A model generated the notes under the pieces. It was not told the origin of the DNA, searched no databases, and was given only the letters and a program-made list of their open reading frames with translations. A stretch of 64,000 nucleotides of DNA from Spongorhabdus nitratireducens (GTDB lineage Bacteria > Pseudomonadota > Gammaproteobacteria > Pseudomonadales > Endozoicomonadaceae), in the NCBI GenBank assembly GCA_947387575.1, contig CANDOC010000001.1:62001-126000 (forward strand), given 5' to 3'. Below are positions 47,270 through 56,720 of this stretch, piece by piece; position 1 is the stretch's first letter; every line of letters begins with the position of its first letter. A program made the position numbers and the translations under genes.

Positions 47270-49141
47270 CTATTCTGGCTGATGCCACCAGGCCATGATA
47301 TCGACGACATAAAGTGGGCTCACCGCAGGGTGTCTCAGATAGTTACGGTAAAACAGATTCCAGTTTTTCTGGTACCACAACGGGTGAGCGTAATAGTTAC
47401 TTCTTACAACCCGGTCCATGGCCTGAACATAACCAATCAGCTCCTGCCGGGTGCGGGCATTGCCAATTCCCTGAATCATGTCATCGACAACCGGGTTTGA
47501 ACAGCCGGAATAATTTTTACTGCCTGACTGACTTGCAGAAGCACTGCCCCAGAAAACAGCCTGCTCGATACCGGGAGAAGGAGTATTGTGGAAGCTGTGG
47601 ATCAACAGATCATAGTCATGAGCCCGTAACCGGGTAATGTACTGGGAACTGTCAACAGTGCGCAGGTTGATCTGGATACCCAGACGCTCCAGTAATTGTT
47701 TGTAGGCCAGAATGGTCCTTTCGATCTGGGGGTCGGATGTCAGTAGTTCAAGTTCAACCGGATCATCACTTCCAGGGGCAAACAGTTTGTTGCTGCGGTG
47801 CTGCCAGCCATTATCCTGCAACAACTTCAGTACACGACTGAGAGCAGACCTTTCTTCGGCTGCTGTGGCTATATCCGGAGTGTGCCAGGGCACAGTCAGA
47901 GCGCCAGCCGGTAACTGACGGGCAAACGGTTCCAGTAATGTTTTTTCCAGTTTGCCGGGTAAGGGAGGGGCAGCCATATCCGTGCCGGCAAAGAAACTGT
48001 CAGCACGACTTAATTCCCCATGAAACAGCCGGCTGTTGATCTGATCAAAGTTAAACAGTTCACTGAGTGCCTGCCTGAAGATCAGTTGTTCCATTGGCTT
48101 GCGGCGGGTATTGAATACCAGTGACTGGGTTTGGGGGTTATGGTTGGTAATTTGTTCGGCGATAATTTTGCCGCTTTTTACCTGCGGTGTATTCTGGTCA
48201 TTGATCCAGTAACGGGGATCTGATTCGATTCGCCAGTCATAGCTGCCAGCCTGAAATGCTTCTCTGGCAACGGTATTGTCCCGGTAATAGTCATACTGGA
48301 TAACATCAAAGTTGTTACGACCCCGATTAACCGGATGGTCGGCAGCCCAGTAGTTATCGACTCGCTCAAGCGTAATAAAGCGTCCTGCTTCAAACTTGCT
48401 GATACGGTACGGCCCGCTGCCAAGTGGCAGTGTCAGGTCCGCCTTGTCAAAGCTGCGCCCCTCACTGGTCCAGTAATGCTTCGGTAGGACCGGAAGCTGG
48501 CCCAGAACCAGTGGCAGTTCCCGATTTTCCGGATTCTTCAGATGAAACACAATCCTCAGCGGTGATGTTACTTCGGTGCGCTCAACTTCTTTATACAGAC
48601 TCTTCTGGGTCGGAGATCCCTGTTCAGTAAGAGCTGAGAAAGACCAGGCAACGTCTTCTGCGGTTACCGGGTGTCCGTCATGGAACCGGGCTTCAGGATT
48701 AATATTGAATGCAATCCAGCTGTTATCTACAGGGCGTTCGATCTTCTGTACCAGTACCCCATATTTGCTTAAAGGCTCATCCCAGGAGCGCACCATCAGT
48801 GTTTCGTAAACCAGATAAACAACGCCTGTTGCGTTACCTTTGCTGATCCAGGGGTTGAAGCTGTCAAAAGTACCGGTAAGGGCGAGTTTGAGTGTTCCCC
48901 CTTTCGGTGCATCAGGATTGGCATACCCAAAATGACGGAAATCATTATTGTATTTCGGCTGACCATGCAGACTGATGGCGTGGCTGGTGGTTACCGGTGA
49001 TGCAGCATCAGCTTTCTGCTCACCCGTTACGGTATCACTTTCATTCGCGGTAACAGCCAGTGGCTGCAGGAAAAGAAAACAGACGGTGCTGAGCGCCCTC
49101 AGCCAAAACCGGCGAAGTTCTGGAGTCATTGTCGTTCTCAT
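47270..49141 (-). CDS. Extracellular solute-binding protein, family 5 (YejA-like), copy 2
   Basis: A paralogue of its two neighbours (624 residues). From ATG 49141 the signal peptide is WLRALSTVCFLFLQPLAVTA; ATG 49129 is also possible and has a slightly better ribosome site. The mature part shows HGQPKYNNDFRHFGYANPDAPKGG and NSWIAFNINPEARFHDGHPV, shared with the other two copies. It ends MAWWHQPE with no membrane anchor, so it should be a soluble periplasmic protein. Confidence 0.92.
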   Translation of the reverse strand: MRTTMTPELRRFWLRALSTVCFLFLQPLAVTANESDTVTGEQKADAASPVTTSHAISLHGQPKYNNDFRHFGYANPDAPKGGTLKLALTGTFDSFNPWISKGNATGVVYLVYETLMVRSWDEPLSKYGVLVQKIERPVDNSWIAFNINPEARFHDGHPVTAEDVAWSFSALTEQGSPTQKSLYKEVERTEVTSPLRIVFHLKNPENRELPLVLGQLPVLPKHYWTSEGRSFDKADLTLPLGSGPYRISKFEAGRFITLERVDNYWAADHPVNRGRNNFDVIQYDYYRDNTVAREAFQAGSYDWRIESDPRYWINDQNTPQVKSGKIIAEQITNHNPQTQSLVFNTRRKPMEQLIFRQALSELFNFDQINSRLFHGELSRADSFFAGTDMAAPPLPGKLEKTLLEPFARQLPAGALTVPWHTPDIATAAEERSALSRVLKLLQDNGWQHRSNKLFAPGSDDPVELELLTSDPQIERTILAYKQLLERLGIQINLRTVDSSQYITRLRAHDYDLLIHSFHNTPSPGIEQAVFWGSASASQSGSKNYSGCSNPVVDDMIQGIGNARTRQELIGYVQAMDRVVRSNYYAHPLWYQKNWNLFYRNYLRHPAVSPLYVVDIMAWWHQPE

Positions 49142-49160
49142 GCTGAAGAAAGTATTTGTT

Positions 49161-51020
49161 TCAGTGTAATCGAGCCGTCGATGCTTTGCCTGAGTCACCC
49201 TCGGCTTCTCTTGACCACCAGAGCGTCAGATCAGGTGATGTATAGAGTGGGACAAACCGGGGCGGTATCAGTTCATTGTGCCAGGTGATGCGTGCTATCG
49301 GGTTGTACCAGCGAGGGACCACGTAATATTCCCATAGCAGTACCCGATCCAGTGCCCGCAGGGTTGTTCGTAGCTGATCATAGGAGTTTGCGGTGGCGAC
49401 TTTTGCCAGCAGGGCGTCTACGGCCGGATTATTAATGCCGGGCAGGTTACGGGTTGCCGGCTGATTGGCTGTAGATGAGTGCCACTGCACATTGAGATCA
49501 ATGCCACCCGGCAGGTTATGCATATAGAAGTACCAGCCACACATATCAAAATCGAGTCGGCGGATGTCTCTCATGTAATGGGCAATATCTACCTTCTGGA
49601 TATCCATATGAATACCGATCCTGGCAAGATTTTTTCTGTATTGCTGCAGAATGCGCTCGAATTCCTGAGTCAGGTAGAGCAAGGCAAATTTCAAGGCATC
49701 ACCCGTTTCACGGTGAGTCATGACACCCTCTTTCAGCTCCCAGCCAGCAGCTTTGAGTAATTCGAGTGCTTGCAGAATCTGGGGGCGAATATTGCCACTA
49801 CCATCGGTTTCCGGAGCCTGAAATGGTTTTTCGAACAAAACAGGGGGAAGGTGTTGTTGCAGCGGTCGAAGCAGTTTGAGTTCCTCTTCGTCTGGCATCC
49901 CGGTTGCCGCAAAGTCGGAATTGTTAAACCAGCTGTTGGAGCGGGTATAACTGCCTCCGAAAAGGTGGGTGTTGCTCCAGTTGAAATCGAATAGCAGGGC
50001 AATAGCTTCCCGCACCCTGCGATCCTGGAATTTTGGCTGGCGGGTATTAAACACAAATCCCAGCATACCCCGCGGTGACAGAAACCGGATCTCGCTTTTG
50101 TGCAGGCCAGCCGCTTCCAGATCTTTTGGATATCCGGTTTCCCAGCGCTTGGTACTGCTTTCATGGCGGAAGTTATAGTGTCCTGTGAGAAATGCCTGCA
50201 GCGCAACTTCGGGTTCGTTGTAAACATCCCAGGTAATCAGATCGAAGTTATATCGGCCGCGGTTGACCGGCAGATCTTTGGCCCAGTAATCCTTGACGCG
50301 CTCATAAACAATCCGTTTGCCGGCATCAATCTTTTTTATCCGGTAAGGACCGCTGCCACTGTGTGGTGTCAGTGATGTTCTGGAGAACTCCCGATCCTGC
50401 CAGAAACGAGCTTCAAGAATAGGTAGTTGTGCCAGCTGGATGGCGATCTTGGAGTCCGAATCTGGTTTGAAGAAAAAAGTGACAGTATGTTCTGAAGGTG
50501 TTTCTACCTTGGTTACATCATGCAGCAGTTCCTGGTAAAAGGAGGTGGCCTGTTGACTGAACAGTTCTGCAGTGAAGGCGACATCCTTGCTGGTGACAGG
50601 GTGACCACTATGAAACCGGGCGCGGGGGTCAAGGTGAAAAGTTATCCAGTGACCACCGGGTACCATCTCAACCCGTTTGGCCAGCAGTGGATAGACAGAA
50701 AGGGGTTCATCGGCTGACCTGACCATCAGGGTGTCATACAGCAGGTCAAGATCCGGTGGCAGCTTCCCCTTGGCAAGATAACGATTGAGAGAATCAAAGT
50801 TACCAAAGGAATTACGCTTCAGATGCCCCCCTTTGGGTGCATCGGGATTCACATAATCAAAATGAGTAAAGCCGTCCGGATATTTGGGAGCACCAAAGTG
50901 AGCAAGGGCAGAAAAGGTTTGTACCTTCGAGGTTTCGTCAGAGCCGGCCAGTGCGGTGTTGAGAGCCAGGAATACAGCAGTCAGTAATATGCCCCGAAGA
51001 ACAGGGATAAAAGTGATCAA
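49161..51020 (-). CDS. Extracellular solute-binding protein, family 5 (YejA-like), copy 1
   Basis: First gene of the Yej cluster. The mature protein has FGAPKYPDGFTHFDYVNPDAPKGG and RFHSGHPVTSKDVAFTAELF. I prefer a TTG start at 51020, which gives a compact signal peptide (ITFIPVLRGILLTAVFLALNTALA). The longest frame opens with an ATG at 51125, but that ATG abuts the T-run of the mltD terminator and adds about 35 residues with no signal-like character. A TTG at 51029 is also possible. It ends without a membrane anchor. Confidence 0.88.
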   Translation of the reverse strand: MITFIPVLRGILLTAVFLALNTALAGSDETSKVQTFSALAHFGAPKYPDGFTHFDYVNPDAPKGGHLKRNSFGNFDSLNRYLAKGKLPPDLDLLYDTLMVRSADEPLSVYPLLAKRVEMVPGGHWITFHLDPRARFHSGHPVTSKDVAFTAELFSQQATSFYQELLHDVTKVETPSEHTVTFFFKPDSDSKIAIQLAQLPILEARFWQDREFSRTSLTPHSGSGPYRIKKIDAGKRIVYERVKDYWAKDLPVNRGRYNFDLITWDVYNEPEVALQAFLTGHYNFRHESSTKRWETGYPKDLEAAGLHKSEIRFLSPRGMLGFVFNTRQPKFQDRRVREAIALLFDFNWSNTHLFGGSYTRSNSWFNNSDFAATGMPDEEELKLLRPLQQHLPPVLFEKPFQAPETDGSGNIRPQILQALELLKAAGWELKEGVMTHRETGDALKFALLYLTQEFERILQQYRKNLARIGIHMDIQKVDIAHYMRDIRRLDFDMCGWYFYMHNLPGGIDLNVQWHSSTANQPATRNLPGINNPAVDALLAKVATANSYDQLRTTLRALDRVLLWEYYVVPRWYNPIARITWHNELIPPRFVPLYTSPDLTLWWSREAEGDSGKASTARLH

Positions 51021-51126
51021 GGTATCCAAACCTGCAAATTGTTTATTAATAAATGTTATAGCAGCAGCGGGCTCGGAAGTGTGAGAAATAAGAAAAAAGA
51101 AAAGGTTAGGAGAGATTGATGTCATT

Positions 51127-51152
51127 AAAAAAGGCGTCGAACGACGCCTTTT
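51127..51152 (-). terminator. Rho-independent terminator of mltD
   Basis: AAAAGGCGTC / GACGCCTTTT with a 4-base loop; T6 on the minus strand at 51132-51127. It separates mltD from the Yej cluster. Confidence 0.9.
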
Positions 51153-51169
51153 AGACAGAATGGTCGCAA

Positions 51170-52819
51170 TCAGCGAGCCCGGGTTACATCAACGTACAGA
51201 GTCAGCAGTTGACCTGGCTGAAGATATTTCTGGGATCGGGTTTTTGCATTCCAGTCCTTGATCTGGCTGACACCGACACTGAAACGACTGGCAATAACCG
51301 ACAGGTTATCTCCCTGCCGTACCTTGTAGCTAACCCGGCGTACCACACCGGATTTAGGCATGCCCTTGCTGGTCCAGATGGAAAGGGTTTTACCGACCCG
51401 TAGCGGGTCACCGGGTGCCATGTTGTTCCAGCGTGCCAGCTGGCGCACCTTGACATCATAGCGACGGGCAATGATCCAGAAGCTGTCACCTTCCTTGACG
51501 GTGTACTGTACCTGGCGTCGACCTTTACGCGGCGTATTCTGTTTGGCCAGCGTCCGCTGAGCAGCAGTGAGCTTGTAATTGTCACTGTCGGCAGACGGTA
51601 CCGGAATCAGCAGCGGCTTGCCAGCAACAATCCGGTTGCCTTCCAGCTCGTTAACCTGACGGATCAGTTCGGGGCGAGTACGGAACAGCTTGGCAATCTT
51701 GATCAGACTGTCGCCGGGTTTAATGGTGTAACGCTGCCATTTCATCCAGTCCTTGCTGTCCATGCTTTCGAGGTTGGCTTCAAACTCGTCAACCACTTCA
51801 ACCGGCAGCAATAGATGATGCGGACCGTTAGGCGATGTTGCCCAACGGTTGAATCCCGGGTTCAGCTTGTACAGTTCATTCGGTTCGATACCGGCCATTG
51901 CAGCGGCTCGAGCCATATCAATCTGCTGACCTACCTCGACAACTTCGAAGTAGGGTTCGTTGATGACTTCCGGCAGTTTCAGGTTCCACTGTTCCGGATC
52001 CTTGAACATGGTGCTGACAGCCATCAGCTTTGGTACGTAAGCACTAGTTTCTTTCGGCAGTTGCAGATGCCAGAAATCAGTGGGCTTGCCGGCCGACTTG
52101 TTGCGACGGATAGCCTTCATTACCGTACCGGGACCGGAATTATAGGCAGCCAGTGCCAGCATCCAGTCACCGAACATTTCATGCAGATCTTGTAAGTGAT
52201 CCAGTGCCGCTCGGGTAGACGCAATCACATCACGACGACCGTCATACCACCAGTCCTGCTCCAATCCGTAGAGCTTGCCGGTAGAGGCAATAAACTGCCA
52301 CATGCCGGCAGCACGACCATGGGAGTAGGCAAAGGGATCGAAGCCGCTCTCCACAATCGGCAACAGCGCCATTTCCATCGGCATGTTGCGGGCTTCGGTC
52401 TCTTCAATAATAAAGTGCAGATAGCGTGAACTGCGATCAGCGGTTCGACCGAGGTAAGTGGTATAACGTGAGTAGCGCTCCAGTTCAGAAGCTACCCGCG
52501 GCTGGTCGTTGCTGTGGTCCATGGTAAAACCACCGCGCAGCCGTACCCACAGATCAGGGGATACCGTATCGGCAGCGAGTGCGCTGTCGGCTTTGTCAAG
52601 ATCTTCGACCTCGGCAATAATCCGGGCCTTGAGATCATCCTTGATATGAGGCACTTCCGCTTTGCCGTCTGCCAGCAGGGCGGAGTTTTCAGGTGTTGTC
52701 TGCTGTGTGCTCTGACAACCACTCAGTAGCATCACAGCAGTAAGGGCCGGTACTGCAAGTTGCAGTGGACGGCGTGCCGATCGGGCATGATCGGCGTGGG
52801 TATTTTTTTTGCGGTTCAT
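51170..52819 (-). CDS. mltD: Membrane-bound lytic murein transglycosylase D
   Basis: Cleaves peptidoglycan glycan strands to 1,6-anhydro products at the outer membrane. A lipoprotein signal with lipobox LLSGC (Cys35) is followed by the SLT domain (about 125-260) with the catalytic Glu in ALLPIVESGFDPFAYSHGRAAG and WMLALAAYNSGPGTV. Three C-terminal LysM domains start near 345 (YTIKPGDSLIKIAKLF), 435 (YTVKEGDSFWIIARRY) and 500 (YKVRQGDNLSVIASRF). 549 residues. Confidence 0.95.
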   Translation of the reverse strand: MNRKKNTHADHARSARRPLQLAVPALTAVMLLSGCQSTQQTTPENSALLADGKAEVPHIKDDLKARIIAEVEDLDKADSALAADTVSPDLWVRLRGGFTMDHSNDQPRVASELERYSRYTTYLGRTADRSSRYLHFIIEETEARNMPMEMALLPIVESGFDPFAYSHGRAAGMWQFIASTGKLYGLEQDWWYDGRRDVIASTRAALDHLQDLHEMFGDWMLALAAYNSGPGTVMKAIRRNKSAGKPTDFWHLQLPKETSAYVPKLMAVSTMFKDPEQWNLKLPEVINEPYFEVVEVGQQIDMARAAAMAGIEPNELYKLNPGFNRWATSPNGPHHLLLPVEVVDEFEANLESMDSKDWMKWQRYTIKPGDSLIKIAKLFRTRPELIRQVNELEGNRIVAGKPLLIPVPSADSDNYKLTAAQRTLAKQNTPRKGRRQVQYTVKEGDSFWIIARRYDVKVRQLARWNNMAPGDPLRVGKTLSIWTSKGMPKSGVVRRVSYKVRQGDNLSVIASRFSVGVSQIKDWNAKTRSQKYLQPGQLLTLYVDVTRAR

Positions 52820-52979
52820 TCAGTTTTTAGCTGCTTTCTATACCGTACCTACCCTCAGAGTCTCTGCGTTACCAGACATCTGAAATCAGGATCATGCCCA
52901 GAAGACGAAACGGTGGTTTTAGTGAAACATACAAAACTCCACAGAGTTTAACATCTATCATCGACTGAATCTGTAGTTA

Positions 52980-53777
52980 TTAAAAGCAGTCTTTCCAGTT
53001 TCTTATCACCTTAAAAATGTTGGCTTCCTCACTTGATATGTCAGCATCCCGCATTTTTGCGGCTGCGATCACATCAGGCTCTGCGGTGCGTAGAAACGGA
53101 TTGGTATTTTTTTCTGTCAGCAGCGTTGAAGGCACGGATGGCTTATTGTTACTTCGCAGCAGAGCAACATCCTTTATGCGTTGTTGCAGAAGATTATTTT
53201 CAGGTTCAACAGCAATGGCAAAGCGCAGGTTGGCTTCGGTGTACTCATGTGCACAAAACACCCGGGTATTGTCCGGTAACGCAGCCAGTTTCTGCATTGA
53301 GTCGAGCATCTGTTCTGCCGAGCCTTCAAACAATCGACCGCAACCGCCAGCAAACAAAGTGTCGCCACAGAACAGGGCAGGGCTCTCTACAGCTTCATCG
53401 GTGAAATAGGCAATATGATCAAGAGTATGTCCGGGCACGGAATGCACTTTGAAACATGAACCCAGAATGCTTATTTCGTCATCCTGACCAACGGTTTGGG
53501 AAATCAATTTGATTGCAGGGTTGTTCGGGCCAACGACAGGGACCTGATAATGTTGCAATAATGTCTGAATACCGCCGGTGTGATCTGTATGATGATGGGT
53601 GATCAGAATACCGCCAAGTGACAGCCCCCGCTGCTGCAGGGTCTGTAACACAGCCTGACCATCGCCAGGATCAACCACCCATGCGGTTGAGTCGTCACTT
53701 TTATGCTGATTATCAGTCCGGGTCAGGAGCCAGATATAATTGTCATTAAAGGCCGGAATCGGTGTAATCTCGATCAT
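52980..53777 (-). CDS. gloB: Hydroxyacylglutathione hydrolase (glyoxalase II)
   Basis: Hydrolyses S-lactoylglutathione in methylglyoxal detoxification. The metallo-beta-lactamase motif is ITHHHTDHTGG; further metal ligands are in VPGHTLDHIAYF, FCGDTLFAGGCGRLFEG and FCAHEYTEANLRFA. I start at ATG 53777 (MIEITPIPAFNDNYIWLL, the family N-terminus) with AGGAGAA upstream; a longer frame from 53882 adds a non-conserved stretch. Divergent from the methyltransferase gene. Confidence 0.95.
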   Translation of the reverse strand: MIEITPIPAFNDNYIWLLTRTDNQHKSDDSTAWVVDPGDGQAVLQTLQQRGLSLGGILITHHHTDHTGGIQTLLQHYQVPVVGPNNPAIKLISQTVGQDDEISILGSCFKVHSVPGHTLDHIAYFTDEAVESPALFCGDTLFAGGCGRLFEGSAEQMLDSMQKLAALPDNTRVFCAHEYTEANLRFAIAVEPENNLLQQRIKDVALLRSNNKPSVPSTLLTEKNTNPFLRTAEPDVIAAAKMRDADISSEEANIFKVIRNWKDCF

Positions 53778-53905
53778 GGGTATCGGTTCTCCTGAATAGA
53801 CTGCTCTGGCAGGCAGCATTTTACCCCGGTACAGTTGACCGGACGCCCGTGATAGGGTGATATGTGGACGAGATGTTAACACTGGTCTGGAATGTTGAGT
53901 AGCGG

Positions 53906-54763
53906 ATGAGCTTGAAACTGGCCCCCGGAAGAAGCATGTCGTCTGATCCCACGGTAATCCCGGAGCTGTACCGTCAGCTGGCAGAGTGGCTGGAAACGCC
54001 TGCCGGTCAGTATCTGCTGGAGCAGGAACGTAAAATTCTGGAACAGGCGCTGCCGGGAATTTTTGGTTACCAGTTACTACAGCTGGGCATCAAACCGGAT
54101 CTGACGCTGGTCTCCCGCTGCGGTATTGCCCATAAAACCATGTTGTCACCCTGGTCCGGACAGGAAGACAAGGGTGCCTTTATTCAGGGCTCGATGCTGA
54201 GCTGGCCGATTCGGGAAGAAACACTGGATATGGTGTTTCTGCATCATGTGCTGGAATTCTCATCAGCGCCACGGGCAGTGTTGAGAGAAGCCAGCCGCTG
54301 TCTGATTGCCGGCGGCAAACTGGTCATCGTTGGTTTTAATCCATTCTCCGTATGGAATATGATCCGCTGGGTTTATCCCGGACTGAAACTGATGCGGGGT
54401 AATGCAAGCCCGCTGCGTGCGGCACGATTGCAGGACTGGCTGGAACTGCTGGGGTTCCGGGTGGACAGCATCAATCATGGTATCGGACTATTTCCCCTGG
54501 GGCGCAATCATCCGCAGTGGGTCCAGAAAATGGCCCGCTTTGCCCGCAAAACCGGCCTGCCGGTCGGTGGTATTTATGTCATTGTGGCGACCCGGGTCTA
54601 TCCGGGACTAACGCCGCTGCGTGGTCGCTGGAACGGTGCCCGCTCCCTGATTGGCCCTGCGGTGCCGGGTTCTTCCGCACAATCTGTTTTCCGTTCCACC
54701 CATTTTGAAAGTGACCTGATTGACTTCAGTGGTCTTCAGGTGAATAAACAGGATACTGAGTGA
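53906..54763 (+). CDS. SAM-dependent methyltransferase (gloB-rnhA cluster)
   Basis: A 285-residue class I methyltransferase-like protein, with [25 protein letters not shown] as the acidic-loop/motif II region and [20 protein letters not shown] after it. The Gly-rich SAM motif near the N-terminus ([12 protein letters not shown]) is weak. Its position between gloB (divergent) and rnhA-dnaQ is conserved in Pseudomonas and relatives. The substrate is unknown. It overlaps rnhA by 4 bp. Confidence 0.85.
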   Translation: MSLKLAPGRSMSSDPTVIPELYRQLAEWLETPAGQYLLEQERKILEQALPGIFGYQLLQLGIKPDLTLVSRCGIAHKTMLSPWSGQEDKGAFIQGSMLSWPIREETLDMVFLHHVLEFSSAPRAVLREASRCLIAGGKLVIVGFNPFSVWNMIRWVYPGLKLMRGNASPLRAARLQDWLELLGFRVDSINHGIGLFPLGRNHPQWVQKMARFARKTGLPVGGIYVIVATRVYPGLTPLRGRWNGARSLIGPAVPGSSAQSVFRSTHFESDLIDFSGLQVNKQDTE

Positions 54764-55239
54764 CTGAACATAAACCGGCAGAGCCGACAGGCTCTGTGGT
54801 CGAAATCTATACCGATGGTGCATGCAAGGGTAACCCGGGGCCGGGAGGCTGGGGTGCGCTGCTGCGTTACGGCAAGCATGAACGCGAATTATGTGGTGGT
54901 GAACTTGAAACCACCAATAACCGGATGGAACTGACCGCGGCGATTGAAGCGCTGCGCGCCCTGAAGCGACCCTGTCCCGTTAAGTTAACGACAGATTCAC
55001 AGTATGTCCGGCAGGGTATCACTCAATGGATGGTTAACTGGAAAAAGCGCCAGTGGAAAACCGCCAGCAAACAGCCGGTCAAAAATGCTGATTTGTGGAA
55101 GGAGCTTGATCAGGAAGTGGCACGGCATCAGATAGAGTGGTGCTGGGTCAAGGGACACAGTGGTCATCCCGGCAATGAAGCAGCTGACCAGCTGGCCAAC
55201 CGGGGTGTCGATCAGGTTTTGAACAGGAATAAGTCATGA
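54760..55239 (+). CDS. rnhA: Ribonuclease HI
   Basis: Degrades the RNA strand of RNA-DNA hybrids. 159 residues with the catalytic acids in [19 protein letters not shown] (Asp), [13 protein letters not shown] (Glu), [12 protein letters not shown] (Asp) and NEAADQLAN (Asp). The GTG start overlaps the preceding stop, and its own stop overlaps the dnaQ ATG, so the three genes are translationally coupled. Confidence 0.97.
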   Translation: MTEHKPAEPTGSVVEIYTDGACKGNPGPGGWGALLRYGKHERELCGGELETTNNRMELTAAIEALRALKRPCPVKLTTDSQYVRQGITQWMVNWKKRQWKTASKQPVKNADLWKELDQEVARHQIEWCWVKGHSGHPGNEAADQLANRGVDQVLNRNKS

Positions 55240-55955
55240 GAATCGTTGTACTCGATACCGAGACAACCGGTCTGGAGCCTTCACAGGGGCACCGGATTAT
55301 CGAAATTGGCTGTGTCGAACTGGTGAACCGCAAGCTCACCGGTAACCATTACCATGTCTATATCAATCCCCGCCGTGAAGTGGATGAAGGGGCGATTGAA
55401 GTACACGGTATTACCAATGAGTTTCTGGCCGACAAGCCGTACTTTGAAGATGTCGTCGAGGAGTTCTTTAACTTCGTTCGTGGTGCCGAACTGGTCATTC
55501 ATAACGCGCCGTTTGACGTCGGCTTTATCAATCACGAATTCAACAAGCTGCCGCACTCACCCGGCAATATTGAAGATCACTGCAAGATCACTGACTCGCT
55601 GAAACTGGCGCGGGCCAAACATGCAGGGCAGAAGAACAATCTGGATGCACTGTGTAAGCGTTACGGCGTCGATAACTCGTCCCGGACCCTGCACGGCGCG
55701 TTGCTGGATGCCGAGATTCTGGCGGATGTCTACCTGCTGATGACCGGTGGCCAGACCCACCTGTCATTGGGTGGAAGCGATGATATCAGTGGTGGAGGAG
55801 TTCAGGGTTCAAATATTGTCCGACTGGATGCCAACCGGTCCCGGCTGCCGGTGCTCAAGGCGGATGAAAGTGAACTGGCTGCGCATAACGAGCGACTGGA
55901 TCTGATTACCAAAAAGGGTGGTCGCTGTCTCTGGCGGGATATGATTCAGGACTGA
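55236..55955 (+). CDS. dnaQ: DNA polymerase III epsilon subunit (proofreading exonuclease)
   Basis: A 3'-5' exonuclease that edits replication errors. 239 residues with Exo [14 protein letters not shown], Exo [18 protein letters not shown] and Exo [20 protein letters not shown]. The short C-terminal tail would contact the alpha subunit. The rnhA-dnaQ pair is convergent here (same strand, overlapping), unlike the divergent pair of E. coli. Confidence 0.97.
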   Translation: MRIVVLDTETTGLEPSQGHRIIEIGCVELVNRKLTGNHYHVYINPRREVDEGAIEVHGITNEFLADKPYFEDVVEEFFNFVRGAELVIHNAPFDVGFINHEFNKLPHSPGNIEDHCKITDSLKLARAKHAGQKNNLDALCKRYGVDNSSRTLHGALLDAEILADVYLLMTGGQTHLSLGGSDDISGGGVQGSNIVRLDANRSRLPVLKADESELAAHNERLDLITKKGGRCLWRDMIQD

Positions 55956-55961
55956 TCAGAA

Positions 55962-56008
55962 AAGAATCATCCGGTAGAAATCATGGAGAAACCCTGCCGG
56001 ATGATTTT
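55962..56008. terminator. Terminator between dnaQ and the SCP2 gene
   Basis: AATCATCCGG / CCGGATGATT with a 22-base loop; T-rich on both strands (TTTT on plus, TTCTTTTC on minus). It serves both convergent genes. Confidence 0.75.
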
Positions 56009-56021
56009 GAGCGTTGTCGGC

Positions 56022-56333
56022 TTAGCCGAACAGATCGCCCAGCTTGGTAGCCAGCATCATATTGCCTTTGCAGCGTATCTTGCCGGTCATAAAGGCCATC
56101 ATCGGGTTTTGGGAACCGGAGAGAATACCTTTCATGGTACTGCTGGTCATGACCAGGGTGACATCGGGTGATTCATGGGCGCTGTGAATCAGGTCACAGG
56201 TACCGTCCTTGACGATCAGGTGATAGGTATCGCCATCTTCCATATCGAACTCATAAACCAGGTCCAGTCCGGCTGCAGCCTCAGGATTGAAATGCTCTTT
56301 CATCTGGGCAACAGCTTCAGCAGCTGTAGACAT
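56022..56333 (-). CDS. SCP2 sterol-binding-domain protein
   Basis: A 103-residue single-domain protein. GLDLVYEFDMEDGDTYHLIVKDGTCDL and DVTLVMTSSTMKGILSGSQNPMMAFMTGKIRCKG follow the SCP-2 pattern of a lipid-binding alpha/beta fold. No signal peptide, so it acts in the cytoplasm, probably binding fatty acyl chains or similar lipids. Confidence 0.88.
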   Translation of the reverse strand: MSTAAEAVAQMKEHFNPEAAAGLDLVYEFDMEDGDTYHLIVKDGTCDLIHSAHESPDVTLVMTSSTMKGILSGSQNPMMAFMTGKIRCKGNMMLATKLGDLFG

Positions 56334-56523
56334 GTTCAGTTCCCTTTTTCATTGGTCGCTTTCGGTATTTGCGATACATCATTGGGTGGTACTGGGTCGA
56401 GCACCGCAAAACCCGTCAAGGCTATTGACTGGTTCCGACAGTGTCAACCATCAGGGATATAACACATTGGGGCGGCAACTGTTGTCAATGGCTTGAATGG
56501 TTTATCCTGAATCCCCATTAGAG

Positions 56524-56686
56524 AAGTACCCAGACATTTACTTTCAGATATTTTGGTGGCGCCTTTTTCCACCCTTGCTGCGTTGCAGCTTTGGTCACGT
56601 AGCTATGGCTACGCTCCCGACGCTGCGCCTTGAAGGATGAAAAAATCCACACACCAAAATATTCGAAAGTAAATGCCCGGGCACTT
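56524..56686. repeat. MITE-like inverted-repeat element
   Basis: Terminal inverted repeats of 35 bp (56524-56558 and 56652-56686) match at 30 positions, with core CATTTACTTTC and ATATTTTGGTG. The interior is itself an imperfect palindrome centred on GTAGCTATGGCTAC, so the whole 163 bp can fold into one long hairpin. It carries no gene. It occupies most of the 387-bp gap between the SCP2 gene and sohB and ends 34 bp before the sohB start. Confidence 0.75.
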
Positions 56687-56720
56687 GTCACTGAATAATC
56701 AGAGTACATATCAGGAGATG

